Assembly (NCBI GenBank): GCA_902806575.1
Contig: CADCXD010000004.1
Span: 1,674,001 to 1,738,000, forward strand
Direction of reading: 5' to 3'
Origin: Jackrogersella multiformis
Lineage: Eukaryota > Ascomycota > Sordariomycetes > Xylariales > Hypoxylaceae
Length of the DNA: 64,000 bases
Shown in pieces: positions 47,720 to 59,739 of this stretch. Numbering within the stretch: the first letter of the stretch is position 1; every line of letters begins with the position of its first letter. The position numbers were made by a program, and so were the translations under genes. Below the pieces are notes generated by a model. It worked only from the letters and a program-made list of their open reading frames with translations. It searched no databases and was not told the DNA's origin.

Positions 47720-49345
47720 ATGCGAGCGTTTGGGTTATTTAGTCAGATATCGGCTGCTACCGTGACATCGACCACTTCTGCTTCTAGAACAGCGACCTTG
47801 CGAATAGCTTCCCTCTCTAGACATTTCTCGACTACCCCGCGCATCATGGCTCCCATATCCAAGGAGATCGACCTGCTTGTCATCGGCGGCGGTAGTGGAG
47901 GTCTCGGATGTGCGCGCATGGCCAGCGCTAAGTTCGGCGCGAAAGCCATGATAGTCGAGGCCATGCGACTTGGTGGTACATGCGTCAATGTTGGGTAACT
48001 CGGCCCTCTAATACCTCACCTGCCCTACTACAGTAACCAGAGTAACAAGAAGAAGAACTAATACCAAGTTTCGGGCTATAGCTGCGTACCGAAGAAGATC
48101 ACATTCAACGCCGCCGCCCTGGCCGAGGCCATCCACGACGCTAAGGCCTACGGGTTCTCGATCCAAGAAACGAAGCCGTTCGACTTCACCACCTTCAAGC
48201 ACAAGCGGGACGCCTACATAAAGCGGCTGAACGGCATCTACGAGCGCAACCTCGCCAACGACAAGGTCGAGTACGTGCACGGCTGGGCGCGGCTGCTGAG
48301 CAGGAACGACGTCGAGATCACGCTGGACGACGGCACCAAGACCACCGTGCGCGCCAAGAAGATCCTCCTCGCCGTGGGCGGCGAGCCCACCAAGCCCCCC
48401 GCCGACGTCCCCGGCGCCGAGCTCGGCACCAACAGCGACGGCTTCTTCGACATCGACACCCTGCCCAAGAAGGTCGCGCTCGTCGGCGCCGGCTACATCG
48501 CCGTCGAGTTCGCCGGCATGTTCAACGCCCTGGGCACCGAGACCCACCTGTTCATCCGCCACAAGACCTTCCTGCGCGCCTTCGACCCCATGATCCAGGA
48601 CGGCGTCACCGCCGAGTACGAGCGCCTCGGCGTGCACGTGCACAAGGAGTCCGCGCAGACCCGGATCGAGAAGGACCCCGGCACCGGCAAGCTCGCCGTG
48701 CACTACACGGACAGCAACGGCGAGGGCAAGCTCGAGGGCGTGGACCACCTTATCTGGGCCATCGGCCGCACGCCCATGACCAAGAACATCGGCCTGGAGG
48801 AGGCCGGCGTCAAGCTCGACGGCAAGGGCTACGTCGTCACCGACCAGTTCCAGAACTCGTCCGTGGACAACATCTTCGCCCTGGGCGACGTGTCCGGCCG
48901 GGTCGAGCTGACCCCCGTCGCCATCGCGGCGGGCCGGCGGCTCGCGGAGCGGCTGTACGGGGGCGCGGAGTTCAGCACCGCGCGCATCTCGTACGATGAC
49001 GTGCCGTCCGTGGTGTTCTCGCACCCGGAGGTCGGCAGCATCGGGCTGACGGAGCCGGAGGCGGCGGCGAAGTACGGCCGGGACAACCTCAAGGTGTACA
49101 CGACGAGCTTCACGGCCATGTACTACGCGATGATGGAGCCCGAGCACAAGGGCCCGACCAAGTACAAGGTGATCTGCGCGGGCCCGGAGGAGAAGGTCGT
49201 CGGCCTGCACATCATGGGCCTGGGCTCCGGCGAGATGCTGCAGGGCTTCGGCGTCGCCATCAAGATGGGCGCCACCAAGAAGGACCTCGACTCGTGCATC
49301 CCCATCCACCCCACCAGCGCCGAGGAGCTGGTCACGCTGAAATGA
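47720..49345 (+). CDS. GLR1: Glutathione reductase, probably dual-targeted
   Basis: Exons 47720-47994 and 48082-49345 encode 512 residues. The enzyme reduces GSSG with NADPH. Visible elements are the FAD motif GGGSGGLGCARMA, the redox disulfide GGTCVNVGCVPKK (Cys88 and Cys93), the NADPH-domain motif VGAGYIAVEFAGMF, the second FAD motif NIFALGDV, and the C-terminal HPTSAEE (His501, Glu506) of the active-site dyad. The first 42 residues are Ser/Thr/Arg-rich without acidic residues and look like a mitochondrial presequence. A second in-frame ATG at 47846 (MAPISKEID) would give a cytosolic form, as known for yeast Glr1. The 87-bp intron lies between the two redox cysteines, in the codon for Gly92. 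Exon 2 has very high G/C at third positions. Confidence 0.95.
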
Positions 49346-50169
49346 TGGGATGTGTAAAGATAAAACATAAAGAAGGGGAAAATAAGAAAAAAAAGGGAAA
49401 GAGTGAATGTTGTTGATGCCTAGTATCTAGATACCATGTTAATAGAATTGAGCAGATAGACAGACTCCTACTCTATGACGTTGAGATTTAATGGCATTAG
49501 TATCTGACGACTGGATGAAGTAACGTTTGGAACCAAGGCTAGGGATGGTGAAAAGGGGGTGAGGATTTCAACTTGTTGTCATCTCCTGGCAACAAGGTGA
49601 GTATAAGATATAAGCGAGTTGTATAACTCTAACCTGCCTAAGTACTAGATCTTCTGTTAATTTGACCCCTTAACATCTGTACAACTACAGATGTCACGAT
49701 TCACAAGCGAAGGGTTTACGAGAATAAGCAATAAGCAATTAGATTTTGTTTGGTATAGTATTCAGACATTATAATTGACACATTGATTCGATCCACATTA
49801 TTGATTAACGCCGATTCCATGCGTTAGTCGAGTTTTTCCGATGTAGAGTCGACCAGAAAACACCTGCAAATGCCCCGTGCCACCTTACCGCGAGAGAGTG
49901 AATTCCATTTCGCCGCCCCGTGCTTAGGATAAGAGACATTTATCTAACAGATTGGTTAACAAAACATCTTGTGGGCGGGACCAGCGCGCAATTCAGAGAT
50001 CTTCATTCCAGCCTCTTCCTAAGATCCTCAAATGTCAAGTGCTGCCATCTTTGCGTCTTCATGTACTAGGGTGCCAGGCCGTGGGCGCAAACACGGCCTC
50101 TGCTTCATGCTGATATAAGCACAGGGAAGCGTAACATATACATTAACGGGGTATTTCAGCCCACTTCGA
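49346..50169. other. Convergent intergenic region (GLR1 / SOG2)
   Basis: 824 bp between two 3' ends. No gene or structured RNA was recognised. Confidence 0.5.
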
Positions 50170-53100
50170 CTAGAATGCGGGCTTGTTTCCACCGTTAAGT
50201 CGGTAAGATGATATGGAGCCCGAGCTTCCGTTAGGACTCATTACGGTCGAGAAGCCTTGGCGTTCATCCTGTGACGAGGTAGTGGAAGAAAACGAAGAGT
50301 TCAGAGACGTAGAAGTACCGTTCATAGTTCCAGAACGGGACATGGATAGCCCCCCCATGGATATTAACGCGTCAGCGCGCTCGAAAACGTTCCCGCTAAA
50401 GGCGTTGGCAAAGGACGCACTTTGCGGTGTCGATGGCACAGTTGCCTGCACAGCTGGTCCGAGAGCAGCGCTCTGAGGAGTCATAGGTAGTTGGATTTGG
50501 GTAACCATAGAGCTAGATGAGTAGTGGCTGGGTGAATATTGGCTAGATCCATCGCCAATGTGGCCAGCATGTCGGAGAAGGTATGCCCAGGGTGAATCCA
50601 TGATTATTTGGTTGGTTTCCTTTATGCTGAGTTGAATAGGTCGTAATCTAGTCCTGATGTCCATCGGGAACGATATTTGATCCATCGAGGATTTCAGCTT
50701 ACCCCCAAACTCAGCCCAAGAGTCGATAAAAGTTTTGCAAAGAGTCCAAAAGAGAGGATCTGTTCTGACACCTGGCTCCTTCAACTTAATAAGGGATAGC
50801 CGATCCTTAAGGCGCTCCGTATCAGCAATGGCAATAGAGCATTTGGCAACAAGGCTCTTCCAGCAGTGTACAATGTGTTCTGGAGCTCGTTGACTTTCGG
50901 CATTGCGTCTATAAACCAACTGCTGGTTGATATTTGGAAGAATGCGCAGGACAAGATCCGCTGATTTTTGCAACGCCAGGAATACCTTTTCGAACAAACG
51001 CTCGTCTGCACTAAAGCTGGTAGGAAACCTTAGATCTCCATTAGAAGATGCGAATGATTCTCCGGATCGGGGCGTCGCGGATGTGACTTGAGCCATTCGC
51101 CCGGTGCCGTTAATGTATGGAACTGCCATGTCTGTCGTGACCCGGAGGTTGCTGGGATTGTGGACAAAAGTGCCAGGTCGCGGTCGACCATTCGGACCAG
51201 GTCTCTCTATTGTAGGGGTCGTGGAGCTTTCTCGCGAGTGGGCTCTGATCGTGTCTTCAATTCCTGGTCGGGGGTATCCCTGACTAGACACAGACTCCTC
51301 ATTACCCCCAGTAATCTCATTAGCTGTAATGCGAAGCTCCATGATGCTGTGATACAGCAGCATCATCATAGTGCGAATATAGCGCGGATCTGCGTTGTCC
51401 ACAATTGTATTCATATTGTTCATTAGAAGTGAGCATATGTGACTGTAAGCGTTGATCAAAGTCAACACAGCCCTTTGGACATTCTCGTTCTCACGTGACG
51501 TATAGGGGCTGTTCTCAGTAGTGAATTCATGCCTTTGAATCTCCTGCTCCAGTTGCTCGATGTGGAAATTGGTGTTGTAGAAGACGATCTCGAGACTCGA
51601 CCGCTTGGATGTGCCATCGTTGGTTAACCTCGTAAAGAGCTGTATCATGGGGTGGACCTGGAAGATTGCATAGAGAACACCCTTAGCCGATTCGATAATA
51701 GGGTCGAAAATTCTTGATTCCCTTCTTTGCTCCGGTAGAACAGAGAGACGCCGTACGTAATTCGGTCGATTGAGCAGTGGCTCGGCCGGGCTGTTAGGGC
51801 TCATGGCAGAGGTTGTATTAGGATCCAAATTGCCCGTCATAGACGAGCCATGGCTCAATCCTCGGTAGTGACTGAATCTGTTATTTGCTTGGCCCTCTTC
51901 CAAGGTTCCGAGCTCGCTCGGTTTTCTAGACACGATGCCCATACGTCTGTGTCGTTCTGAAGGCCGCACTGTCCCCGATGCCTGTAGTAGCGTCTCGCTG
52001 TTCGACCGTAACCTTTCGTTGGGGTTGCCGATGGTGAGAGGCATAACACCGGGTCTACGAACAGCCGTGTTCTGCTGAGAAAGGCCCCGAGCATGTGATC
52101 TAGATGGTATAGGTGGTGGTCTTAGTACGGCCGGGGATCGTAGATCCGACACGTCGCTGCCGTTAACTCGAATGGGAAACCGACCACTAACCACTCTCCT
52201 GATAGGCATTCGGGGTGTCTCGGTGCCGTCGCTAAATTCATCTCCGCCATTTTCGCCATCCTTCTCCCTTCCATTGATACTGAGGGACTTCTGCTTCAGA
52301 TACTTCTTGATATGTGCCGTGACGGTAAGTTCTGTTATCTCGCTCTTTTCCAAGAAGCCTTCGTTAGGAGGACTGCTAGCTTGAACCTGAAGCACCTCCT
52401 TCGGGGGGAAGGTTATGTTGTTTCCATCTAGCCTCAGCATTTGTAGCGAGACCATATCCGCCAAGCAAAGCGGAAGCTCCTCTATCCGATTTTTCTGCAC
52501 GGCGAGCACCTTAAGTGAGGTTAACTTCACGATTTCGGGAGGCAGAATCCGGATTTTGTTTCTTCCCATATCTAGTATCTCAAGCGACTTGATATCGCAG
52601 AGCTGGAATACGAATGAGCCGTGAATCTACATATAGGAAGGGATATAATTACCGATAGGGGGAACTCCTTAATCAAATTGGCCCTCAAGTTAAGGTATCG
52701 CAAGTGCGTACACTCGGAAAACCTCGGCGGTAAAGACGAGAGCTTGTTATGAGAGAGTGCCAACCTATATGAACGCCCGACCAGTCAGCAAGTTACCAAT
52801 AACCAGTCTGACGAATAAGTAAGAACAGAACTAACCGTTCCAATTCATTCTTGATGATGTCCACCACCTCGTCCGGTAGTGCCTGAATATTCTTTCTGCT
52901 CAGATCGATAGTAACACCAGGCTTGAGTTCGGTACTGACGCCGCTGGCCTCGGCCGCCTGGGTCTCGTTTTCTCGCAAAGCACTGTTCATTGCTTCTCTC
53001 GCGAGAGCAATGACTTGGCCAGCAGACAAGGGAGAGGAAGCAGACAGCATGGAACTGGAGCCGTTGCCGGTAGATGTACTGAACTGTTCGGGTATCGGGG

Positions 53101-53236
53101 AAGGAGGCGGAGGAGGCATTGCGACGGTGGGAGGTATTCGTCTCATTCCTTGAGTAAGACCCGTCGACAAACTTCTCGAAGTCGACGATTGAGGTGATAT
53201 AATGGTAGCAGCCATACCGCCTAGAGCGACTTCCAT
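50170..53236 (-). CDS. SOG2: Leucine-rich repeat RAM-pathway protein Sog2
   Basis: Exons 53236..52836, 52764..52653 and 52602..50170 join in frame to give 981 residues. The N-terminus is disordered with a Pro run. A helical segment (AGQVIALAREAMNSALRENE) follows, and then leucine-rich repeats at about residues 120-230: LALSHNKLSSLPPRF, LRYLNLRANLIKEFPLS, LEILDMGRNKIRILPPEI, LKVLAVQKNRIEELP. The acceptor at 52603 keeps the 23-residue repeat spacing; an alternative acceptor at about 52625 would break it. The long C-terminal part (LFEKVFLALQKSADLVLRIL and neighbours) is the RAM-signalling domain of Sog2 proteins, which bind the Cbk1/NDR-kinase partner and control polarised growth and cell separation. 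The start could also be the Met at 53215. Confidence 0.92.
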
Positions 53237-55190
53237 GACAAACAGAAACCCGAGGGAAAACGACGAGCGAGAAGTTGTTCCGAGGCGTATGAGGCGTATG
53301 AAACTTTATAAGGTATCAAGACGAGGGGGGATGTGGAGGCGAATCTCTGACAAATATGTGTCCAAAGGTAATCGTGATCTATTGGAAAGGAGGCATCGAT
53401 GGGTAGTACGTAACAATAGAGGTCATCGTAGAATACGAAAGAGGATACGAGATCACTTTCGACGAGGACAAATTGGACGAATTGGACGACGAATCGAAAA
53501 AGAAGCAAAACTTGGAAACATCGACAATCCGACTTTCGACTTTCGACCTTCAACCTCGAGGACAAATTGGTGAAGGTATGGAATCGGATGTAAGAAAAGA
53601 TAGGACGTTTCGAAGGGCAATCTTGGCGTGGGTTCGTAAAAAGATTCGAAGTTGAAACACGTCTAGTCGAAAAGGTGAAGCACTGATGTCGTCGAAGTGT
53701 GCAGAAGTTCTTCCATACATACCTAGGTAGTGTATGCGACCCCCTGTTTCTTGGAGCTTCTTTCAAGTGGTCATAAGGGGGGGGGGGCCACCAGGGCAGG
53801 GCCAGAATGTGCGGCGCAACCTAATGAAGACACAAGGGATCGGACCTTGGGCACCAGTTAGTGGAAAGAAGGGGTCTTTGTTACTAGGCTTACTAGCGAC
53901 GAAGCCTTAGGTGAAAGGGGTTTTGACAGCGACACGGTGGGTGTGCGATATTCTGCGATAGTATTTGGTAGTTGTTATTAGTTAAGGGAGTGTGTGATGA
54001 TAAAAGAAGGGAAAGTCGGTGTGAACGAATTAGAAAATAGGTGGGGGCCGCGCTTGGGGCTTCACCCCTGTTCGTGTTTTCAGTGTGCTGAGTCGTGCGA
54101 GAGGCTCGAGTTGACCCTGCCAGCCGCCGGTTGATTTTTTTTTTTGCTCCTGCCCAGCCCAGGTGCTTCCTCGCAGGGTGTGATAAGTACCTAGGTACCA
54201 GCTATCTACCTAGGTACCTAGGTACGTAGTAAAAATATCTAAGAGAGAATTGTTTGCACGTACCTTGCAAATCAGGTTCTATACATTTCAATTCGAAATC
54301 AGATTTCAATGGAAGTAAACCTGTGTGTCTTCTACTACACTACACTTGGTACTTTACATATGTACTATGCAGCATAGAATATTTATTGTCAGAGGGTAGA
54401 ACCAATATAACTGCGCAATTGGGAATACTGCAACTCGAAAAAAATTTAGTGGTACTTTGTACCTTGCAGTTGTGGCGCCAGCTGGTCGGCGAGAACGGGC
54501 ACTAGAGGTGTATTACTGAATCTTTCAACGCACAGACCAGATTCTGCCCTTAGACCCAATCACTGTGCTACCAGAGATGCAAGGCACGTTCCAGGTTCCC
54601 ACGCGACAGTGGATATCAGCGCGATTAGGCAATCAAAGACAAGGTTAATCCAGAAGTCGCGACGGAGAGAAATACCTGAAAGAGCTCAAGAAGTGAACCT
54701 AGCCAACTTCCAGGCTAGGTAGGTAGTGTATGTAAGGAAGGCAGGTCTTGCAGGTTAGTTAGCACCAGATATACTAAGTACCGTACAATTGACTTTAACA
54801 AATCTAACCTAATATTATAATCTAATCTAGGTACACTTTCTTCCAAACGACTCCAAACTTCCAACATCTTGACAATGCAATCTACATAATACAGAGTCGA
54901 CGTGGGCGCGAATTGCAACAGCAAGCATCTTTTGAAGCATTACCTACCCAAAATCACATCCGACGGTGATTCGTGATCTATCCCGGTAATTGCAAATCCA
55001 TGTACCTAATTTAGGTGCTCGGCGCCTCGCCTACGAACTAGACAGGAGTTCACTCCATTCAGTGCCTCCTAAAGAAGAAAGGGTCAGTTTTGACCCGCGG
55101 GGGCTTCTAAGGGAATTCTATAATTCCAGGTTATCTATGGGAGCCTCGTAAGAAGTTGTGTCATTTTGATAGCCATTCAACAGTTTCAAG
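53237..55190. other. Divergent intergenic region (SOG2 / RecQ)
   Basis: About 1.95 kb. It includes an 11-base G run at 53777-53787 and a cluster of overlapping TACCTAGGTACC palindromes at 54187-54230. The 500 bp next to SOG2 are open on both strands but lack protein character and probably represent its 5' UTR. Confidence 0.5.
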
Positions 55191-56706
55191 ATGCCTGCTC
55201 TTGTCAGGTCCAACTCCTTCATTTTCCCAGACCTCGACTTCACACTACGCCGCCAATTCAACAAGACTGGCTTTCGTCCTTTCCAACGAGAAATCATACA
55301 AGCTGCACTAGATGGTAATGATGTCTTCGTTCAAGCGGCAACCTCCTTTGGAAAGAGTTTATGCTTCCAATTTCCAGCCGTAGTAGACCAGGGTAGTATG
55401 TCTTAGCGCATATCCCCTTTCTTGATGTTTTCCACTTCTGTTGACATATCACTTACATAGAAGTGCAGTTACCATTGTTGTATCGCCATTGTTGAGTCTT
55501 ATGATGAATCAGGTGGAAGCTCTCCGAGCTGCTGATATTAATGCTAGCTCGTTGAACAGCAACACACCCCTGACAGAAAAAGACCGCATTATGAATGACC
55601 TCAAAACTGGACATCCACGTACTCGGTTACTCTATGTCACTCCAGAACTGTGCGCTCAAGACCGCTTTCGAGAAAGGTTGAGGGTGGTCCACGAACAGCG
55701 AGAGCTGGCGCGCATTGCTATTGACGAGGCGCATTGCATCTCAGAATGGGGTCATGACTTCCGCAAGGACTTCAAGAGGCTAGCATGGTTTCGTGAATCG
55801 TTCCCGGATGTGCCGGTAATGTGCCTAACAGCAACAGCCAACAGTCAGGTACGCAAGGATGTACTCACCACTCTTGGATTGGACGTTACCCCAGAGAGGC
55901 TGAAAACCTTCACAACGACGGCCCATCGACCAAATCTCCATTTCGAAATTCGGTTTACCCGTGACGAGGACGACCAACGATTAGACGATTTTCTCAGGTG
56001 GATACGTGGCGTATATCAACGCAGGGCCAAGGATGAGAGGAAAGGTGAACTTGCTACCCTTGGTGAGCGTGCTGAAAATGTACCTGGCATTATCTACACC
56101 ATTTCGCGGGATGAATGCGAGAGCCTCGCCTCACAACTCAGACAAGAAGGCATCGGGGCCCAGCCGTTCCATGCTAAGCTGTCTAAAGAGACCAAGGAAC
56201 GGGTCCTCGCCAAGTGGGTTTCTAACGAACCTGGATACGATATAATTGTAGCCACTACTGCTTTCGGCATGGGCATCGATAAAAACAATGTCCGTTTTGT
56301 TGTTCATTGGAGGTTACCAAAATCCTTCGAGGGATACTATCAAGAAGCCGGACGGGCCGGGCGCGACGGAAACGCGGCGTATTGCTTCCTATATTACAGC
56401 CGGGAAGATAGAGACCGAGTCAGCAGTTTAATACTACGAGACCGATCAACTTCGGGCTCCAATTTCGAGGCACGCGCTAAGAGCCTACAAGCTTTAGCCG
56501 AATACTGCGAGAGTACGAATGCTTGCCGCCACAAGCTCATCTGCAACTATTTCGGAGAAAATATCACCCCTGTGTGTGACTACGCATGCGACTGGCACAA
56601 AGACAGCGTCGATCTCCAGCGGCGTTTCCTCCGAGGCCTAGCAAGCGAAGAGTGGGTCAGCACGCAAAGAGAGGAAGGGTTGTATGAAGTAGATTGGGAT
56701 GAGTGA
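55191..56706 (+). CDS. Short RecQ-family DNA helicase
   Basis: Exons 55191-55392 and 55469-56706 encode 479 residues. The RecQ helicase motifs are present in order: motif 0 (FNKTGFRPFQREII), Walker A ATSFGKSLCF (Lys55), VVSPLLSLMMNQ, DEAHCISEWGHDFR, LTATAN, IIYTISRDECE, TTAFGMGIDKNNVRFVVHW and QEAGRAGRDG. The zinc-binding part is recognisable (CRHKLICNYFGE ... CDYACDWH), but the last ligand is His instead of Cys and the spacing has one extra residue. The protein stops soon after, so it lacks the winged-helix RQC and HRDC domains of Sgs1/QDE-3-type enzymes. Walker A has Ser-Phe in place of the usual Gly-x. It is probably an active 3'-5' helicase of a short fungal RecQ subfamily; its pathway is unknown. 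Confidence 0.88.
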
Positions 56707-57052
56707 ATTATAAAGAATCTCGATTAGCAGAATAGGTGTGATTCATCGTGTAACATCAGCGCCGGCGTCTGACGAAGGTGAGGTGAGGCCAGCTCTACCA
56801 ATACACAGATGATGTTGGTAGAGCTCTTACGCATAACATATTGCATCCCTCCAATCAGCTAGAGCTCAGTCGAAACCCCGCATATGCTTAATATGTTTAA
56901 GAGCAACCCGCAGCTCTAAAGCGAAGCGTCCAAGCTCCTCTTTACCTGAATACTAACATCCAATTCTTTTGTACGGATGTTGTAGAGGGTTACAATTCTG
57001 CACTCTGCCGTTGCCAAGATACAACTGAGTTTTCGAAGACTGCTACGTCGAA
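56707..57052. other. Intergenic region RecQ / BLOC-1 subunit
   Basis: 346 bp with an inverted match of an 11-base word (TTGGTAGAGCT and AGCTCTACCAA, about 56792-56825) downstream of the RecQ stop. This could form a hairpin near the 3' end. No gene was seen. Confidence 0.45.
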
Positions 57053-58213
57053 ATGTCTGCCCCAATGACATCAAATCCGAGTGCGTCGCTGCATCATCCG
57101 CCTTCTAACCCCTCCTCTATCCCCGAAACCCCGGGAACCATCCCGTCAGCTCCAGCTCCAGGTCCGAACAATGCGACGGGCACGTCCAATGCTGTAGTTT
57201 CGCCACTACTCTCACCATCCGTGCCATCTACCTCATCACTTCCGCAGCCGTCCAACTCTGCCTCGGCATCTCGTAGCGCTACGTCGGCCCCTACCACTTC
57301 GACCGCAAGCACGTCCGCAGCGACCGGATCCCAACCCCGCGTGCCCATGGATCTGAATCCGACCCTGCCGTCTCGCGCAACGCAGCTGCACATTGCCGAG
57401 GCCCGCGCCGCTCTCGTAGCATCTATGTCGAACATGCTAGACTCGGAGCTGCAGTCGCGTGCCTCGCTACTCCATTCCAACGCCGCGGCACTAACCAAGC
57501 AAGAGAAGGACGTAATAAAAGGGACCGAGGCGTTGCGAAAAGAAAGTGACAAGCTCGAGAAACTGGCTCGCGAGACGGAGCGCAAGATCAAGGAACTCGG
57601 CAATGTGCAAAACTGGGCCGAGGTTCTGGAGCGAGACTTCCTGGTCCTGGAAGAAACCATGCGCTTGGTGAGAGAGGGAAGCGGGAGCAACGACGATAGC
57701 TGTAGTGAGTGTAGCGGGAGCAGCTGGTCCGGGAGCTACAGCGCTGATGATAGTAGGGCGGGAAGTCGCCGGGGGAGCGTGACGGGCGAGCCTGATGGAG
57801 GTGCTAACGGCAATACTAATGGTGATGCTAAGAAACCCGAAGAACAGACTATAAATGGAAATTCTGTCGTGGACGGCGGTGCCAACATTAGCGAGCCTAT
57901 AAGGAGAGGCGATGTAAATGTCACCGTCGACAAGGCCGTCGCCGCGAGCATTAGCGAAGCTATGGCTACGGACTTACACGAACCCCTCGAGTCTCTTTCA
58001 CTCAATACAGCCCCGCCCGAGTCGCAGGGGAGCTTAGTCAAGGGTAAGGAGCCGGCCATCGAGGAAAGCAGGATAGCGATCGATAATGCTCCTGAAACTA
58101 TTGAAACTATCGAAACTCGTGAGCCATCTCAACCGCCGAGTACCTCCTGTCCAGATATCGTGGATAAGGATACGGCCGCGGAGGAGGACTTGGATTCTTC
58201 TACTACAACATAA
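57053..58213 (+). CDS. BLOC1S1: BLOC-1 subunit 1 / GCN5L1 domain protein
   Basis: This is a single-exon gene of 386 residues. After a Ser/Thr/Pro/Ala-rich N-terminus, residues about 115-205 form the GCN5L1 (BLOS1) domain: HIAEARAALVASMSNMLDSE, a helical KQEKDVIKGTEALRKESDK segment and LGNVQNWAEVLERDFLVLEE. In animals this subunit works in BLOC-1/BORC complexes for endosome-lysosome trafficking. In fungi a BLOC-1-like complex acts at endosomes. The C-terminal 170 residues are acidic, low-complexity and have no recognised fold. Most homologues are shorter; the extensions on both sides are typical of filamentous fungi. Confidence 0.85.
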   Translation: MSAPMTSNPSASLHHPPSNPSSIPETPGTIPSAPAPGPNNATGTSNAVVSPLLSPSVPSTSSLPQPSNSASASRSATSAPTTSTASTSAATGSQPRVPMDLNPTLPSRATQLHIAEARAALVASMSNMLDSELQSRASLLHSNAAALTKQEKDVIKGTEALRKESDKLEKLARETERKIKELGNVQNWAEVLERDFLVLEETMRLVREGSGSNDDSCSECSGSSWSGSYSADDSRAGSRRGSVTGEPDGGANGNTNGDAKKPEEQTINGNSVVDGGANISEPIRRGDVNVTVDKAVAASISEAMATDLHEPLESLSLNTAPPESQGSLVKGKEPAIEESRIAIDNAPETIETIETREPSQPPSTSCPDIVDKDTAAEEDLDSSTTT

Positions 58214-58686
58214 TGACGATACCAAGCTAACTTTTGGGGAAGTGGTTCTGTCGATATGATACCAGGAACGGAGTTTATGATTTAATGAGTTGTTATAATC
58301 AAGATGGATATACGATCAAACGTTGTATTTAAGGCCCGATTGTTTGATATGTATCTCACATAGTATACTTCATATTACTGAGGGATATATGGGATTACGG
58401 ATCAAGGGCTGGGGATTTAAGAGACTCCAGGTCTTGGAGTAGAGCTTTCATTACATTATGTGTGTGGATGTCTATGGTATTCATACATAACAGTATATTA
58501 AGTAGTTATCATTAAATAAGTTCGATATCGGCTCTAGATCTAGAACCCCCCAAACTCTTTCGTGTACAATCGTTTCATCCTGCCAACCCTGTATATCCCG
58601 CCGCCTCTAAGAACACAGCCAAGTGTACGAAGGGCAAATCATATCCCGCCATGACGCGTGTCGCTAACGCTCTAGGCCTGGCAAGC
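58214..58686. other. Convergent intergenic region (BLOC1S1 / TSC13)
   Basis: 473 bp between two 3' ends, AT-rich next to the BLOC1S1 stop. No further feature was seen. Confidence 0.5.
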
Positions 58687-59739
58687 TTATAGCAGACCTG
58701 GCAGCATGACGCAGCGCTTCCTCTTGTACTTGTCGCCGAACTCCTTGCGGTAGTTCTTCTCCTTGCCCCAGCCCCAGATGTACATGTAGTAGGAGCCGAT
58801 GGTGATGAAGATCAGCAGCGACGGGCTGCGGGTGACCATGATGATGCCGATCCAGGCGATGATCTCGAACATGTAGTTGGGGCAGGTCACCAGGGCGAAG
58901 CCGTGGCCCCGGGGGATCTTGCGGGCGGTCTCGCCGGGCTTGCGCAGGTGCGCCAGGTAGTAGTGCACGTCGAAGTTCATGAGCTCGCCGAAGAGGTAGA
59001 GGGAGAAGCCGAGGTAGGCGAGCGGGGTGGGGGCGTCGGGGGCGAGGGCGGCGGGGGAGAAGGGGGCGTAGATCTCGAGACCGGCGAGGAGGCCGGCGAG
59101 GACCCAGTAGAAGAAGGAGTTGCGGAAGACGTAGGCGAAGGGCATGGTGGCAGCGGAGAACTTGTGCAGGAACAGCGTCTCCAGCTCGCGCTTGGCGAAG
59201 TGCGCCATGATCATGCCGAAGGCGGCCTGCTGCGCGAACGAGAGGCCGCCGCCGGGCCGCGCCGCGTACGGGAGGTGGTCCTTGAGCAGGGGGTACACGG
59301 CTGGGTAGAGCTGGTTCCGCAGGCCGAGGAAGAGCGGGTGGAAGAGCAGGGGTCCGAGGTACTCGATCGCGTAGACTAGACGCCAGCCGATCTGGAGGCC
59401 TTTTGGGTTTTACGGTTAGCCGGGGGTGTATAAAGTGGGGTGCGTGGTTTGGTTGTTCGCAAGAGGAGACATATATATCGTACCAAGGTCCTTGACGAGC
59501 AGCTCTCCGCGCTTCACGACCTCGGGCTGCTCCCGGAGCAGGGAGTTCCTGTCCTTGATGGTCTTCTTGGAGGCGGGGTCGAAGATGCCGATGCGGTTGT
59601 AGTCGGACACCTTGGCGGCGCGGGCGAGGGCCTTCTTCGCGTCTTCGACGGTGGCGTTGCCGGGCAGCTCGATGGAGGGGGGGAGTCCCTTGAGGCCCTG
59701 CCGGGACCGGTTGGTGATTTTTAAGGATAGGCCTGCCAT
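58687..59739 (-). CDS. TSC13: Very-long-chain trans-2-enoyl-CoA reductase
   Basis: Exons 59739..59484 and 59399..58687 (84-bp intron, phase 1) encode 322 residues. The enzyme does the last, NADPH-dependent step of each very-long-chain fatty acid elongation cycle in the ER and supplies sphingolipid synthesis. Residues 1-85 form the ubiquitin-like N-terminal domain of Tsc13/TECR (IELPGNATVEDAKKALARAA). Membrane segments follow, and then the steroid-5-alpha-reductase-type C-terminus: GELMNFDVHYYLAHLRKPG, IPRGHGFALVTCPNYMFEII and the terminal KYKRKRCVMLPGLL. The GFALVTCPNY block carries the conserved Tyr used in catalysis. Exon 2 is strongly GC-rich. A slightly different reading frame across the same region has no family match. 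Confidence 0.93.

Noticed and set aside
48008..49309. A 433-codon minus-strand open frame across GLR1
   Set aside because: Shadow of the GC3-rich glutathione reductase exon. The product is a monotonous Leu/Val/Gly/His string with no domain.
53221..53766. A 181-codon minus-strand frame upstream of SOG2
   Set aside because: It overlaps the SOG2 start in another frame and has no protein character; probably 5' UTR.
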